NCBI RefSeq assembly: GCF_003719295.1
Contig: NZ_RFLW01000001.1
Span: 1,320,955 to 1,384,954 of the forward strand
Length of the DNA stretch: 64,000 nucleotides
Source of the DNA: Haliea alexandrii
GTDB taxonomy: Bacteria > Pseudomonadota > Gammaproteobacteria > Pseudomonadales > Halieaceae
Direction: 5' to 3'
Shown here: positions 15,268 to 24,993 of the stretch, one piece after another
How positions within the stretch are numbered: the first letter of the stretch is position 1
Layout: every line of letters starts with the position of its first letter
Position numbers and translations under genes: made by a program
Notes under the pieces: model-generated
What the model was told of the DNA's origin: nothing
What the model saw: the letters and a program-made list of their open reading frames with translations, nothing else
Database searches by the model: none

Positions 15268-16361
15268 ATACACTGATCGCGGTTTTGCGCAATCCGAACT
15301 GTGCTCGCGAGTTTAGTCCGTCGCAATGGGAGGCGCTGCTCGGCGAGGGGCGGCGCACGCGAATGCTGGCGCGCCTGCATCATCTGCTGGCCCAGAAGGT
15401 GCCAGACCTGGACCTGCCGGTTGCAGTGCGCGATGTGCTTTCCGGGCATGCACGCTACGTAGCACACATGCATGTACTGGTGCGCAGCGAACTCCGCCGC
15501 CTTGGGAAGCTCGCGGCCCAGGTTGACTATCCGGTCATACTCCTGAAGGGCGCGGCGTATCTGATGGCGGAACTGCCGTTCGCCGCGGGTCGTGGCTTGA
15601 GCGATATTGATGTACTGGTGCCCCGGCATGCGCTGCAGGACTTCGAGCAGCGCTTGCGTGATGTTGGCTGGGAGTTCGACCCCAACTTGACGGCGTACGA
15701 CAATCAATATTACCGCCAGTGGAGTCATGAGCTACCCCCCATGCGGCACTCCGACTGCTCGCTGGAGCTCGATGTCCATCATAATCTGATTCAGGTCACC
15801 AGCCGCAGCGCGCTGGATGTTGCGCCGGTCATTGAGCGCTCGACGCGCGTTGCGGGCACGCCATTTTATGTGCTGGCTCCGACGGACAGGGTGCTGCATA
15901 GTGCGCTGCATTTGGTGATGAGTGATGAGCTACGCGGTGGAATACGCGATCTTTACGATATTCATGCGGCCTGCCTGCATGGCGCAGCGCGGGATGCGAA
16001 TTTTTGGCCTGACCTGCTGGCGCACGGCAGGACGCTGGGTCTGTTGCGCCCGCTTTACTACTGTTTGTCCCTCGCGGGGGATATTTTTGGCCTTGAGCCG
16101 CCGGATACTGTCTGGCGCGCAGTGCGTGCTGCGCGGCCTGCATACCCCGTCGATCGATTTATGAGCACATTGATGCGCTGGCACCTGGTGCCTCAGGTGG
16201 ATCAGCCATGGCGTGCGGCATCTGCAGAACAGTTACTGTATCTTCGTTCTCACTGGGTCCGAATGCCGCCGGGGTTGCTGTTGCGTCATCTGGTTCGAAA
16301 GGGCGGATGGTGGGTCAGGGGTGACAGTACAGCGTCGGGCGGTGCGCTGAGTGCCCGTTAG
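15264..16361 (+). CDS. Nucleotidyltransferase family protein (NTP_transf_5-like)
   Basis: 365 aa; GTG at 15264 overlaps the kinase stop and AGGAGCGGGG precedes it. The core ILLKGAAYL ... GRGLSDIDVLVP (residues about 93-120) matches the KG-x(n)-sDiDlLv signature of the uncharacterised nucleotidyltransferases found with HprK-related kinases. A helical second half contains LHSALHLVMS. It probably transfers a nucleotide or phospho-group to a protein or sugar; the acceptor is unknown. It is the last gene of the four-gene operon. Confidence 0.78.
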   Translation: MNTLIAVLRNPNCAREFSPSQWEALLGEGRRTRMLARLHHLLAQKVPDLDLPVAVRDVLSGHARYVAHMHVLVRSELRRLGKLAAQVDYPVILLKGAAYLMAELPFAAGRGLSDIDVLVPRHALQDFEQRLRDVGWEFDPNLTAYDNQYYRQWSHELPPMRHSDCSLELDVHHNLIQVTSRSALDVAPVIERSTRVAGTPFYVLAPTDRVLHSALHLVMSDELRGGIRDLYDIHAACLHGAARDANFWPDLLAHGRTLGLLRPLYYCLSLAGDIFGLEPPDTVWRAVRAARPAYPVDRFMSTLMRWHLVPQVDQPWRAASAEQLLYLRSHWVRMPPGLLLRHLVRKGGWWVRGDSTASGGALSAR

Positions 16362-16387
16362 TATGCCCGGATGCAACAGATTGAGGG

Positions 16388-18163
16388 CTAAGGCGCGTAG
16401 TCGATATCATTCAGCTGTTTCACTACAGTGGCGGTATCCTCCACCGCCAACAACCCCTCCCGCACCTCAAACTGGTTCATCCCCGCACTGATCGCCATCT
16501 GTTTGCCCAGCGTGATGGTGCGCTGGTCCTGCCCGCGTTGCAGCAGCAGGTGGTTGCCGGGTGTGAAACCGGTACGTGGCGTAATGATGGTCTCCCGCCC
16601 CTGCGACAGCCGGTTTGGCGGCAGGATAATGACGCGCAACGAGGAGGCCTGGCTGGCCCCGTCGCGCAGGGTTTGGCAGGCCCAGGATTCAGCCCGCGAA
16701 GCCAGGACTTCAATACCGGTGATCGTGCCACTGTTGTGCTGCCGATGTGTCCAGCGTACGACACCCAGTAGCCAGGGATCTTTCTGGTCCCTGCGTAAAC
16801 CGACCAGTTCACCGTTGCGTACTGCTGCGGGCGCAGTGGCGCCCCAGTCCAGGCAATAGCCCCCTGGGCTGGCATCCACGGTGGTGACCTGCAGAACGCT
16901 GAATCCGGCAGGCAGTTCGGGCGCGGCTGTTTTTTCGGTGCGGGCGCGAGCCAGCACATTGATGCTGCCGTCCCGGTTCAGCGAAGAGTGGCTGCGGTCG
17001 GTATCGGGTGCGGCGGACCAGGGGTCGTCATTTTTGCGCTCTGCCAGAAAAGGGTTTTCGGTGCTGGGGTTGGCTTTCCGGCCCCCGGGCTTCTGTACCA
17101 GCTCGTCGAGGGTGCGCTCGCCGGCCAGGTGAAAGTGCGTGGCGCTGAAGCCCAAGACGGCCTGTAACGGTTCCCGCACAATCACCCTGCGACTCCCGCG
17201 CTCGCGCTCGCTGCCGAGGCAATCCAGCAAATGTTCCAGCACCGGCAGGGGAATTCGGGTGTCGCCCAGCAATACGCCGCTGCGGCTCGCCTTGCGCGCG
17301 GTGGCGCTGGCCTGTGCCAGTGGTTCCAGCATCCCCGTGGTGTCCAGCACTCTCACCTGCTTGCCCAGGGTCGCCATGCTGGCGCGGTATACCGGCGGGC
17401 TGGCACCTCCCAGATCGACAGCGAACAGTCCGGGTTCACTCGCTGGCTGCACGGTGCAGCGCGACACCGAATGTCGCAGGGCCGCGTGAAGCTGGTTGAT
17501 GTCGCTGCGCAGAAGTTGGCCGGTGTGGCAACAGGCCAGCAGCAGCGGCAGTAGCCAGGTGTTCCGCAGGGTGCTCTCACCACCGGTGGCGGCGGGCACG
17601 GCGAGGTCTGTCAGTCGATAGCGCTCGCCCAGCAGGTAGAGTTGATGCAGCGTTGACCAGGTGCGCGATTCGATGGGCAGCTGCAGGTTGAGTGCAAGGA
17701 GAACCTTGTGTGCTGCATAGTGCAGGCTGCGTTCCAGCGCCTCGCAGACCAGTCTGGCGGGTGCCCTGCGGGTGACTCGTGCAGGCTCGCGTGCCGCGTG
17801 CATGACGCAGATGGAATAGGCAGTGCACGCCAACCCGCCGATCTGGTCGGAAACCGCAGCCAGCGCCTGCATGCGTGGTGGCATGGCCAGGGGCTGGTTG
17901 ATCAGCATGCGGTCGAGCAGCGTCAGGGTCTGTGTCAGGCTGGGCCGCAGGGTCTCCAGCAATTCATAGCGCAGTTCCGGGTCCAGTGGCGCGCGATTGA
18001 GCTCCAGCAAGGTGTCGCGCAGCCGCTGCGCCACCTCGGGTGGATCTGCCATCGGCAGCGCATCGCACCACCCGGCCGCGCCCGCGAGGGTGGTGGCGAA
18101 ACGTGTGAATGGAGCACCGTCCTGGGGGGGGACGCGTAGCTCGATGGGAACCGGTTTGCTCAT
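16388..18163 (-). CDS. PilZ-like domain signalling protein
   Basis: 591 aa from ATG 18163 (MSKPVPIELRVPP); the open frame further upstream looks non-coding. A mostly helical N-terminal two-thirds includes the RLRDTLLELNRAPLDPELRYELLE region seen in a family of gammaproteobacterial proteins labelled molecular chaperone or cyclic-di-GMP-binding. Around residues 415-500 is a PilZ-like barrel with DASPGG matching the D/N-x-S-x-x-G half of the c-di-GMP motif; the R-x-x-x-R half is not obvious. No signal peptide or membrane segment. It lies convergent to the HprK-related operon. Confidence 0.55.
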   Translation of the reverse strand: MSKPVPIELRVPPQDGAPFTRFATTLAGAAGWCDALPMADPPEVAQRLRDTLLELNRAPLDPELRYELLETLRPSLTQTLTLLDRMLINQPLAMPPRMQALAAVSDQIGGLACTAYSICVMHAAREPARVTRRAPARLVCEALERSLHYAAHKVLLALNLQLPIESRTWSTLHQLYLLGERYRLTDLAVPAATGGESTLRNTWLLPLLLACCHTGQLLRSDINQLHAALRHSVSRCTVQPASEPGLFAVDLGGASPPVYRASMATLGKQVRVLDTTGMLEPLAQASATARKASRSGVLLGDTRIPLPVLEHLLDCLGSERERGSRRVIVREPLQAVLGFSATHFHLAGERTLDELVQKPGGRKANPSTENPFLAERKNDDPWSAAPDTDRSHSSLNRDGSINVLARARTEKTAAPELPAGFSVLQVTTVDASPGGYCLDWGATAPAAVRNGELVGLRRDQKDPWLLGVVRWTHRQHNSGTITGIEVLASRAESWACQTLRDGASQASSLRVIILPPNRLSQGRETIITPRTGFTPGNHLLLQRGQDQRTITLGKQMAISAGMNQFEVREGLLAVEDTATVVKQLNDIDYAP

Positions 18164-18242
18164 GGCGTGGTGTTTGGCTGAAATCAGTGATGAGGTTACC
18201 GCAGACCTGCCAATAGGCGCCATACAGCTTGGGTGACCGGGT

Positions 18243-19757
18243 TCACACTGTTGGTAATTGGTTGAACCAGGGCGCCGCTTTTTCCAGTTGCGCGGCCAGT
18301 TGGAACAGCAGTGCCTCCTCGCCGTAGCGCCCGGCAAACATGACACCCACCGGCAGGCCTTCCGCGCTCCAGTGCAATGGCACCGACATGGCGGGCTGCC
18401 CGGTGGCGTTGAACAGGCTGGTGAATGCCGACACACTGATGGCTTCCTGCTCGTAGCTGGCCTTGTCCTGGTCCAGGCTGAGTTTGCCCAGTTTCACCGG
18501 TGGCGTGGTCAACGTGGGGGAGAGCAGTACGTCGTAAGTTTGCTGCAGCAGCGCCATGTCGCGCGTGATCTGCTCCAGCACCTGCATGGCGGAAAACAGC
18601 TGCTCCGCGCTGTTGTCGCGGTCGGCGAGGTAGCGCTCCCAGATCAGCGGTTCAAGGTCGCTCTCGGTTGCCTTGCGGCCCAGCGCCCTTTCCCTGGCGT
18701 GGACGCGCTCGACGGTATTCGCGGCCATGACCGGACCAAAGGCGGCAAAGAACTGCCTGGGATCAACCGGTAGCTGAATCTCCTCCACGTTATGCCCCAA
18801 TTGCGTACAGAGTGTGGCGGCGTTGCGCACCGCCGTCAGGCATTCCCCCGCGACCGGGGTATGTGTCAGCGGTGTTGTGACGAGGCCGATACGCAGCGCC
18901 CGCGGCGCGCGCATCGAGGCCTCGAGAAAGCTGCCTTCGGATGGTGGCGCAATGACCGTCTGACCGGGTTCGGGGCCGCTGGTGGCGTCCAGCAGCGCCG
19001 CGCTGTCGCGCACGCTGCGGGAGACGGCATGCGTGACCGACATCAGCGATGACAGGGTATGCGGCCCGTGGGGTACCCGCCCGCGGCTGGGCTTCATGCC
19101 GAACAGGCCACAGGCGGAGGCGGGAATGCGAATGGAACCGCCGCCGTCGGTGGCGTTGGCGATGGGCAGAATGCCGGCGGCAACGGCGGCAGCCGAACCG
19201 CCCGAGGATCCCCCCGCCGAGTGCTCCAGATTCCAGGGATTGCGCGTGTCACCGAAGAGGGTGGATTCGCTGCTGCCGGTGCCGCCGAACTCGGGGCTGT
19301 GGGTTTTGCCCATGATCACCAGCCCGGCGGCCTGATAGCGGCTGACCACCGTGCTGGTGTAGTCGGCTACGTTGTCGCGATAGAAGCGCGAGCCTTGGGT
19401 GGTTACGGTGCCCTCCAGCATCATGCCCAGGTCCTTGAGCAGGAAGGGCACGCCGTGAAAGGGACCTGCAGGCAGTGGCTTTGCAACGGCTGCACGCGCC
19501 CGGTCGTAGAGTGTCTCCACGATGCAGTTCAGTGTCGGGTTTACCGCCTGGGCCCGCGCAATGGCTGTCTCCAGCACTTCTGACACTGAGACATCCCCCG
19601 CACGCACGCGCTCGGCGATGTCCAGGGCATCCCACTGGCGGTATTCCTCCAGCGGTAGGGTGGTGCCGCTGCTCGCGCGCAAGCTTGGAGTCAGCGCGAC
19701 GGCAGTGGCTGCCAGCAGGCCCTGCTTGAGCAACGTGCGACGGGAAAAATCTTCCAT
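18243..19757 (-). CDS. Tat-exported amidase (amidase signature family)
   Basis: 504 aa from ATG 19757. A Tat motif (SRRTLLK) with a hydrophobic stretch ends near LRASS. Amidase signature residues are present: catalytic Lys in FLLKDLG (near residue 107), the cis-Ser/Ser nucleophile in SAGGSSGGSAAAVAAG, and the GGSIRIPASACGLFGMKPSRGR block. It hydrolyses an amide in the periplasm; the substrate cannot be told. The next gene toward the right (minus strand) is a small hypothetical ending about 100 bases upstream of this start. Confidence 0.9.
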   Translation of the reverse strand: MEDFSRRTLLKQGLLAATAVALTPSLRASSGTTLPLEEYRQWDALDIAERVRAGDVSVSEVLETAIARAQAVNPTLNCIVETLYDRARAAVAKPLPAGPFHGVPFLLKDLGMMLEGTVTTQGSRFYRDNVADYTSTVVSRYQAAGLVIMGKTHSPEFGGTGSSESTLFGDTRNPWNLEHSAGGSSGGSAAAVAAGILPIANATDGGGSIRIPASACGLFGMKPSRGRVPHGPHTLSSLMSVTHAVSRSVRDSAALLDATSGPEPGQTVIAPPSEGSFLEASMRAPRALRIGLVTTPLTHTPVAGECLTAVRNAATLCTQLGHNVEEIQLPVDPRQFFAAFGPVMAANTVERVHARERALGRKATESDLEPLIWERYLADRDNSAEQLFSAMQVLEQITRDMALLQQTYDVLLSPTLTTPPVKLGKLSLDQDKASYEQEAISVSAFTSLFNATGQPAMSVPLHWSAEGLPVGVMFAGRYGEEALLFQLAAQLEKAAPWFNQLPTV

Positions 19758-19853
19758 GGGTGGTGTCCTCGGTATTGGCGATCGAGGCACTATACCGCAG
19801 CGGGCGGGCGGGCCCGGTTCAGCTTTCTGGCCCAGGTGCGCGCTTGCCGTCAC

Positions 19854-20138
19854 TCAGCTGCGGCGAAACAGATTCTTCAGGCGCGACCAGAGCGACTGTG
19901 CTGCCGGCGTGGTTTTCGGCGTTTGCCGGTGTGATGCGGGCACCCCGTGCTCCGCATACCACGCTTCCCACTCGTGGGGTGTCAGCGTTTTGGGTACGTA
20001 GTCCGGGTTGGTGTGTTCAAGGGCGTGCGCCTGCAGGGAGGTGCTGGTTTCCGGATCGCTCTTCTCCTTCGCGCTGCTGTCGTTGGGCGATGGGCGGTTC
20101 AGGGCTTCGCGAATCTTGCGTTGCTGTGGTGTTTCCAT
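19854..20138 (-). CDS. Small hypothetical protein
   Basis: 94 aa, hydrophilic, with an acidic Ser-rich N-terminal half, a central LTPHEWEAWYAEHGVPASH segment and a basic C-terminus (LWSRLKNLFRRS) that could bind membrane or nucleic acid. No signal peptide. It has a complete reading frame with normal codon use for the window. Divergent from dinB. I do not recognise the family. Confidence 0.6.
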   Translation of the reverse strand: METPQQRKIREALNRPSPNDSSAKEKSDPETSTSLQAHALEHTNPDYVPKTLTPHEWEAWYAEHGVPASHRQTPKTTPAAQSLWSRLKNLFRRS

Positions 20139-20248
20139 GGGATAATCACATTGCCCGGATCAGGAGGCCTGTAGAGTGAGTGTAGCAGACCCTGTTTGTT
20201 GCCTCCCGCCGCCTGCATCTTCGCGGCCAGAGTGGGGGAGCCCGAAAG

Positions 20249-21340
20249 GTGCTGCGCAAGATCGTTCACATCGACATGGATGCCTTCTTTGCCAGTGTAG
20301 AGCAGCGCGATAACCCTGCGCTGCGCGGTCGGCCCATCGCCGTGGGCGGCTCGGCGGAGCGTGGCGTGGTGGCAGCCGCCAGTTATGAAGCGCGCCAGTT
20401 CGGTGTGCGCTCGGCGATGCCCTCCGTCACCGCCAAGCGGCGCTGCCCGCAGCTCACCTTCGTGAAGCCGCGTTTTGAGGTCTACAAGGCGGTGTCGCGG
20501 CAGATTCGCGCCATTTTCGACGGGTACAGCAGCCTGGTTGAGCCCTTGTCGCTGGATGAGGCCTACCTCGACGTGACCGAGGATCTTCAGGGCATAGGCA
20601 GCGCCATCCGTGTGGCGAGCTGCATACGTCGGGATATTCTCGCGGAGACGGGGTTAACGGCTTCCGCAGGCATCAGCTACAACAAGTTCCTGGCCAAGGT
20701 GGCGTCAGACCAGAATAAGCCTGACGGCCAATTTGTCGTCCTGCCCGCGGAAGGCGCCGCCTTTGTTGCTGCGCTGCCTACGCGGCGTTTCTATGGCGTA
20801 GGGCCGCGCACAGCAGAGCGCATGGCAGACCTGGGTATTCACACCGGCGCTGATTTAAGGGCTCAAAGTCTGGGTTCCTTGCAACAGCATTTTGGTAAAT
20901 CGGCCCTGTATCTCTATCGCGCGAGCCGCGGTGAGGATGACCGCCCCGTGCGACCGGACCGGGTGCGCAAGTCGGTGGGGGGAGAGCGCACTTATGCGCA
21001 GGACATGACATCGAGCGTAGAGCTTTACGCTGCCCTGGAGGACATTATCGACCTTGTCTGGCAGCGTATTGCGCAGCAGGGCGCGCAGGGACGTACACTG
21101 ACCCTGAAAATGAAATATGCCGACTTCCGGCAGGTTACCCGGGCGCAGTCCCTGCCGGCGCCGATTGTTGACCGCGAGCAGTTCGAGGCGCTGGCACGCT
21201 CCCTGCTGGCCGGTCTGTTGCCGGTGCCACTCGGCGTGCGCTTGCTGGGACTCAGTCTGTCCGGTTTCGAGGCGCCCCCAATGCAGCCCACACGGGACAT
21301 TGCCGAGCCCGCCCCGGCACAATATCCGCTGCAGTTCTGA
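20249..21340 (+). CDS. dinB: DNA polymerase IV (Y family)
   Basis: 363 aa, start GTG 20249 with a GGGGAG stretch upstream. Catalytic residues lie in HIDMDAFFASVEQ (N-terminus) and LSLDEAYLDV (near residue 103). The helix-hairpin-helix region (FYGVGPRTAERMADLG) and little-finger domain are complete. It performs translesion synthesis in the cytoplasm. No obvious LexA box is visible in the short upstream region. Followed by purT after 45 bases. Confidence 0.95.
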   Translation: MLRKIVHIDMDAFFASVEQRDNPALRGRPIAVGGSAERGVVAAASYEARQFGVRSAMPSVTAKRRCPQLTFVKPRFEVYKAVSRQIRAIFDGYSSLVEPLSLDEAYLDVTEDLQGIGSAIRVASCIRRDILAETGLTASAGISYNKFLAKVASDQNKPDGQFVVLPAEGAAFVAALPTRRFYGVGPRTAERMADLGIHTGADLRAQSLGSLQQHFGKSALYLYRASRGEDDRPVRPDRVRKSVGGERTYAQDMTSSVELYAALEDIIDLVWQRIAQQGAQGRTLTLKMKYADFRQVTRAQSLPAPIVDREQFEALARSLLAGLLPVPLGVRLLGLSLSGFEAPPMQPTRDIAEPAPAQYPLQF

Positions 21341-21385
21341 GCACGGATGATAAACTGGCGGTTTTCGCAGCGGGAAGCCTGAACA

Positions 21386-22567
21386 ATGACAACCATCGGA
21401 ACACCACTGACGCCCGACGCCACGCGCGTCATGCTGCTGGGCAGCGGCGAACTGGGCAAGGAAGTGGCGATTGAGTTGATGCGCCTGGGTTGCGAAGTGA
21501 TTGCGGTTGATCGTTATGCCCATGCGCCCGCCATGCAGGTGGCACATCGGGCGCACGTGGTGAATATGCTGGATGGGAGAGCGCTGCGCGCGCTCGTGGA
21601 ACAGGAGCGCCCACAGCTGATTGTGCCTGAAATTGAGGCGATCGCCACAGACGAACTGGTGGCCATGGAGGCCGAGGGCTGGCACGTGGTGCCGTCGGCG
21701 CAGGCCGCACAGCTCACCATGAACCGCGAAGGCATTCGTCGCCTGGCGGCCGAAGATCTCGGCCTGGCCACCTCGCCCTACCGCTTCGCGGCAACCCGCG
21801 CGGAATACGAAGCGGCGGTGGAGGCGATAGGGCTGCCCTGTGTGGTGAAACCCATCATGTCTTCCTCTGGCAAGGGGCAGAGCACGTTGCGGTCGCCGGC
21901 GGATATCCAGCCGGCTTGGGATTACGCCCAGTCGGGCGGGCGCAGCGGGGCGGGCAAGCTCATCATCGAGGGCTTTGTCGACTTCGACTACGAAATCACT
22001 TTGCTCACCGTGCGCCACCGCGACGGTACCCGCTTCTGTGAACCCATCGGACACCGGCAGGAAAAGGGCGACTACCGCGAGTCCTGGCAGCCCCAGGCCA
22101 TGAGTGCGGCAGCGCTGGCCGACGCACAGCGGGTGGCGAGCGCCGTCACCGATGCGCTGGGTGGCCACGGCATTTTTGGCGTCGAGCTGTTTATCAAGGG
22201 CGATGCGGTGATCTTCAGTGAAGTGTCCCCGCGGCCGCACGATACCGGGCTGGTGACGCTGATCTCGCAGAACCTCTCGGAGTTTGCACTGCATGCGCGG
22301 GCCATTCTCGGGTTGCCGGTGCCGGCGATTCGCCAGTGGGGCCCTGCGGCGTCTGCGGTTTTGCTGGTAGCGGGAGACTCCAGCAACATGCGCTACGGCA
22401 ACCTGGCACAGGCGCTCAGCCTGCCCGACACAGACCTGCGACTGTTCGGCAAGCCGGAAGTGCGCGGCGAGCGGCGCCTCGGGGTGGGGCTGGCGCGCGG
22501 CAATAGCATCGAAGAAGCGGTGGAGAAGGCGCTGCAGGTCACTGCCGCCATCGAGGTCAGCCTGTGA
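21386..22567 (+). CDS. purT: Formate-dependent phosphoribosylglycinamide formyltransferase 2
   Basis: 393 aa. ATP-grasp enzyme: N-terminal [14 protein letters not shown]ossmann-like preATP-grasp domain, [15 protein letters not shown] loop near residue 156, and [17 protein letters not shown] metal-binding block near residue 275. It formylates GAR using formate and ATP in purine synthesis. Full length for the family. Start ATG 21386. Confidence 0.96.
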   Translation: MTTIGTPLTPDATRVMLLGSGELGKEVAIELMRLGCEVIAVDRYAHAPAMQVAHRAHVVNMLDGRALRALVEQERPQLIVPEIEAIATDELVAMEAEGWHVVPSAQAAQLTMNREGIRRLAAEDLGLATSPYRFAATRAEYEAAVEAIGLPCVVKPIMSSSGKGQSTLRSPADIQPAWDYAQSGGRSGAGKLIIEGFVDFDYEITLLTVRHRDGTRFCEPIGHRQEKGDYRESWQPQAMSAAALADAQRVASAVTDALGGHGIFGVELFIKGDAVIFSEVSPRPHDTGLVTLISQNLSEFALHARAILGLPVPAIRQWGPAASAVLLVAGDSSNMRYGNLAQALSLPDTDLRLFGKPEVRGERRLGVGLARGNSIEEAVEKALQVTAAIEVSL

Positions 22568-22604
22568 GTCGGCCTTGCGACCCACGATACGTGTATGGCC
22601 GTGC

Positions 22605-24131
22605 ATGAGTAGCACAACGGCGCCTTCGGCAACGCGGTTGCACGAGCTGCTGGCACTGCAGGCGCAGCGCCAGCCAACAGCGACGGCACTCTGGTGGCAG
22701 GGGCAGGCGACAAGCTACGCGCTCTTGCAGGCGCGCGTGGTTCAGCTCGCGGGACGACTGGCGAGCGTCGGTAACCCCGGCGACCGTATCGGCATTCTCG
22801 CCTTCAATGGCCCCGAATTCATCGAGTTGATGTACGCGGCGGCAGCCAGTGGCCGCATCCTGGTGCCCCTCAATGCGCGTTTGGCACCCCCGGAGTGGTG
22901 TTACCAACTTGGCGCGTCGGGTGTCAGTCTGCTGTTTGCCGATGCCGAGCTAATGCACGCGCTGCGCGCGGACCCGGGGGCGCCGCGGGCGTTGTCGGTG
23001 GTCGATTTACAGGGCGACTATGCACAGTGGCGGGAGGGGCCGCAGGCGACTCTGCCCGCGACTGCGGCGGATGATCCGGTGTGGATTCTGTACACCTCGG
23101 GTTCCACCGGCAGGCCCAAGGGCGCGGTGCTGACCCACCGGTCCTTTCTGGCCGGGCTTGAGTCTGCGGCACTGGCGCGGCCGGTGCTCCCGGGCGACAC
23201 CTACCTGTACCCGTTTCCGCTGTTTCACGTCGCGGCGCACAATGTGCTGTTACAACACCAGTATGGTGCCGCCGTCGTGTTGTTGCGGTCGTTTTCCCCC
23301 GAGGCCACCCTTCGAGCCTGCCGGGAACAGCGCGTGACCACTCTGTCGCTGGCGCCCACCATGATCGCCATGCTGCTGGATGACCCCGCGTTTTCCCCGA
23401 CGGACTTTGCCTCTGTGCGCACCATTGGCTACGGCGCCTCCGCGATGCCGGAGACCCTGCTGCGCAGGCTGCTCGCTGATACTGGCGTCGGCCTCTGCCA
23501 GAGTTACGGCATGACGGAGTTGTCCGGCAGCGCGGCCTTCCTCACCGTGGAGGATCACCAGCGCGCCGTGGCGGGGCAGCCGGAGTTGCTGCGCACCGTG
23601 GGCAAGCCCCTGGCGACGGTGCAGCTCAAGGTCGTGGATGGGGCCGGAGCGGCCTGCCCGCCCGGGGTGGCCGGTGAAGTGCTGGTGAACGCGCCGCAGT
23701 GCATGAGTGGCTATTGGCAGCAGCCTGAGGCAACGGCCGCCGCGCTGGTGAACGGGTGGCTGCATACCGGGGATGTCGGCCGCTTCGATAGCGCAGGTTA
23801 TTTGAGCATCGTGGATCGCAAGAAAGACATGATTATCAGCGGTGGCGAGAATGTGGCGTCGCGCGAGGTGGAAGAAGTGCTGCGCAACCATCCCGCGGTG
23901 AAAGACTGCGCGGTCATCGGTTTGCCGGACGCCCAGTGGGGGGAACAGGTGGCCGCGGTGCTGGTGCTGGACGGGGAGGCCAGCGATAGCGAGCTCGCGG
24001 CGCACTGCCGCGCGCGGCTGGCCGGCTACAAAACGCCCAAGACCTGGCGACGCGTGCAAGCCCTGCCACTGAATGCGGCGGGCAAGGTGGACAAGCCAGT
24101 GCTGCGGGCCGAGGCCCGCGAGCTCAGCTGA
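22605..24131 (+). CDS. AMP-dependent acyl-CoA synthetase (fatty-acid-CoA ligase type)
   Basis: 508 aa from ATG 22605; an in-frame ATG at 22575 is less likely because the purT stop is only 8 bases away. It contains the P-loop YTSGSTGRPKGAVLTH, the SYGMTEL motif, GWLHTGD, and C-terminal GKVDKP with the catalytic Lys. It activates a carboxylic acid, probably a fatty or aromatic acid, as CoA thioester. The gene ends 6 bases before a convergent GST. Confidence 0.9.
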   Translation: MSSTTAPSATRLHELLALQAQRQPTATALWWQGQATSYALLQARVVQLAGRLASVGNPGDRIGILAFNGPEFIELMYAAAASGRILVPLNARLAPPEWCYQLGASGVSLLFADAELMHALRADPGAPRALSVVDLQGDYAQWREGPQATLPATAADDPVWILYTSGSTGRPKGAVLTHRSFLAGLESAALARPVLPGDTYLYPFPLFHVAAHNVLLQHQYGAAVVLLRSFSPEATLRACREQRVTTLSLAPTMIAMLLDDPAFSPTDFASVRTIGYGASAMPETLLRRLLADTGVGLCQSYGMTELSGSAAFLTVEDHQRAVAGQPELLRTVGKPLATVQLKVVDGAGAACPPGVAGEVLVNAPQCMSGYWQQPEATAAALVNGWLHTGDVGRFDSAGYLSIVDRKKDMIISGGENVASREVEEVLRNHPAVKDCAVIGLPDAQWGEQVAAVLVLDGEASDSELAAHCRARLAGYKTPKTWRRVQALPLNAAGKVDKPVLRAEARELS

Positions 24132-24137
24132 TGACCC

Positions 24138-24809
24138 CTACTTGCCGCGCTGTATGGCCGCGCTGACGTACTCCATGAACTCCGCCATATTGGCTTGCTG
24201 GTCCGCGTCTACCTGCTTCGACACCGCTTCCTCTGCCATGTGCGCATCCCATTCCGCGAGGCCGGGTACCGCCTGCAGTACGTCCCACTGGAGCTGGCTG
24301 GGGCCGACCAGCTTGGGCATGGCCAACGCATAACGCAGGTAGATGTCTGCCAGCGTCATATCGGCCCCACACACCCAGGGCGAGAATGCGGCCAAACGCG
24401 CCAGGCCGGCGGCGCCCTTGTCGAGCGTTGCGCGCACCTCCTCCTTCACGCCATCCGCCACCGGGGCATTCGCCAGCACGGCGGGCAGCAGCCGTCGTCC
24501 TGCCAGTTCGAGATACAGCTCCGCCACCTTCATGACCTGACGCACAAGGGCACGCTGTTCCGGGTCTGCGGGCAGCAGCGGCGTTTGTGGATAGGCGTCT
24601 TCGATGTACTCCACCAGCACGCTGCTTTCAGAGAGCGCGGTGCCGTTTTCCGTGGTCAGTGCGGGCACCTTGCCGGCCGGGCTTACGGCGAGCAGCTCTG
24701 GCGCTCCCGGGTAAACCAGGTTCTCGGTGAAATCCACGCCTTTGTACAGCAGGCAGTGTTTGACGATGTTGTAATAATTACTGGCGGAGAAACCGTGCAG
24801 TGTCAGCAT
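24138..24809 (-). CDS. Glutathione S-transferase family protein
   Basis: 223 aa. N-terminal thioredoxin-like domain (LTLHGFSASNYYNIVKHCLL; KVPALTTENGTALSESSVLVEYIED carries the cis-Pro and the glutathione-binding Glu-Ser), then an all-helical domain with the ADMTLADIYLRYAL N-capping region. Cytosolic detoxification or isomerase role; class and substrate unclear. Confidence 0.9.
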   Translation of the reverse strand: MLTLHGFSASNYYNIVKHCLLYKGVDFTENLVYPGAPELLAVSPAGKVPALTTENGTALSESSVLVEYIEDAYPQTPLLPADPEQRALVRQVMKVAELYLELAGRRLLPAVLANAPVADGVKEEVRATLDKGAAGLARLAAFSPWVCGADMTLADIYLRYALAMPKLVGPSQLQWDVLQAVPGLAEWDAHMAEEAVSKQVDADQQANMAEFMEYVSAAIQRGK

Positions 24810-24993
24810 GGGGGTGTGATCCTTGTCGTGAGGTCGTTGGTGTGCAGGAGTGTACGCGTTCTCGCCGTTACTGGGCCAGCAGCGCGGCGGCCTCTTTGAT
24901 GCAACCTCTTTAGCTCAGCCCTGCCTATCCAGTAAACTGTGTCGCTCTACGGCACCCCACTCCGGCGGTGCGCGAGTGTACGGGATTATCGCA

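Noticed and set aside
18164..18436. N-terminal extension of the PilZ-like gene
   Set aside because: The open frame continues, but composition is Cys/Arg/Pro-rich and unlike protein sequence. The ATG at 18163 gives the expected beginning.
20855..22615. A 586-codon antisense frame opposite dinB and purT
   Set aside because: Composition (His, Arg, Gln rich) and overlap with two housekeeping genes show it is a shadow.
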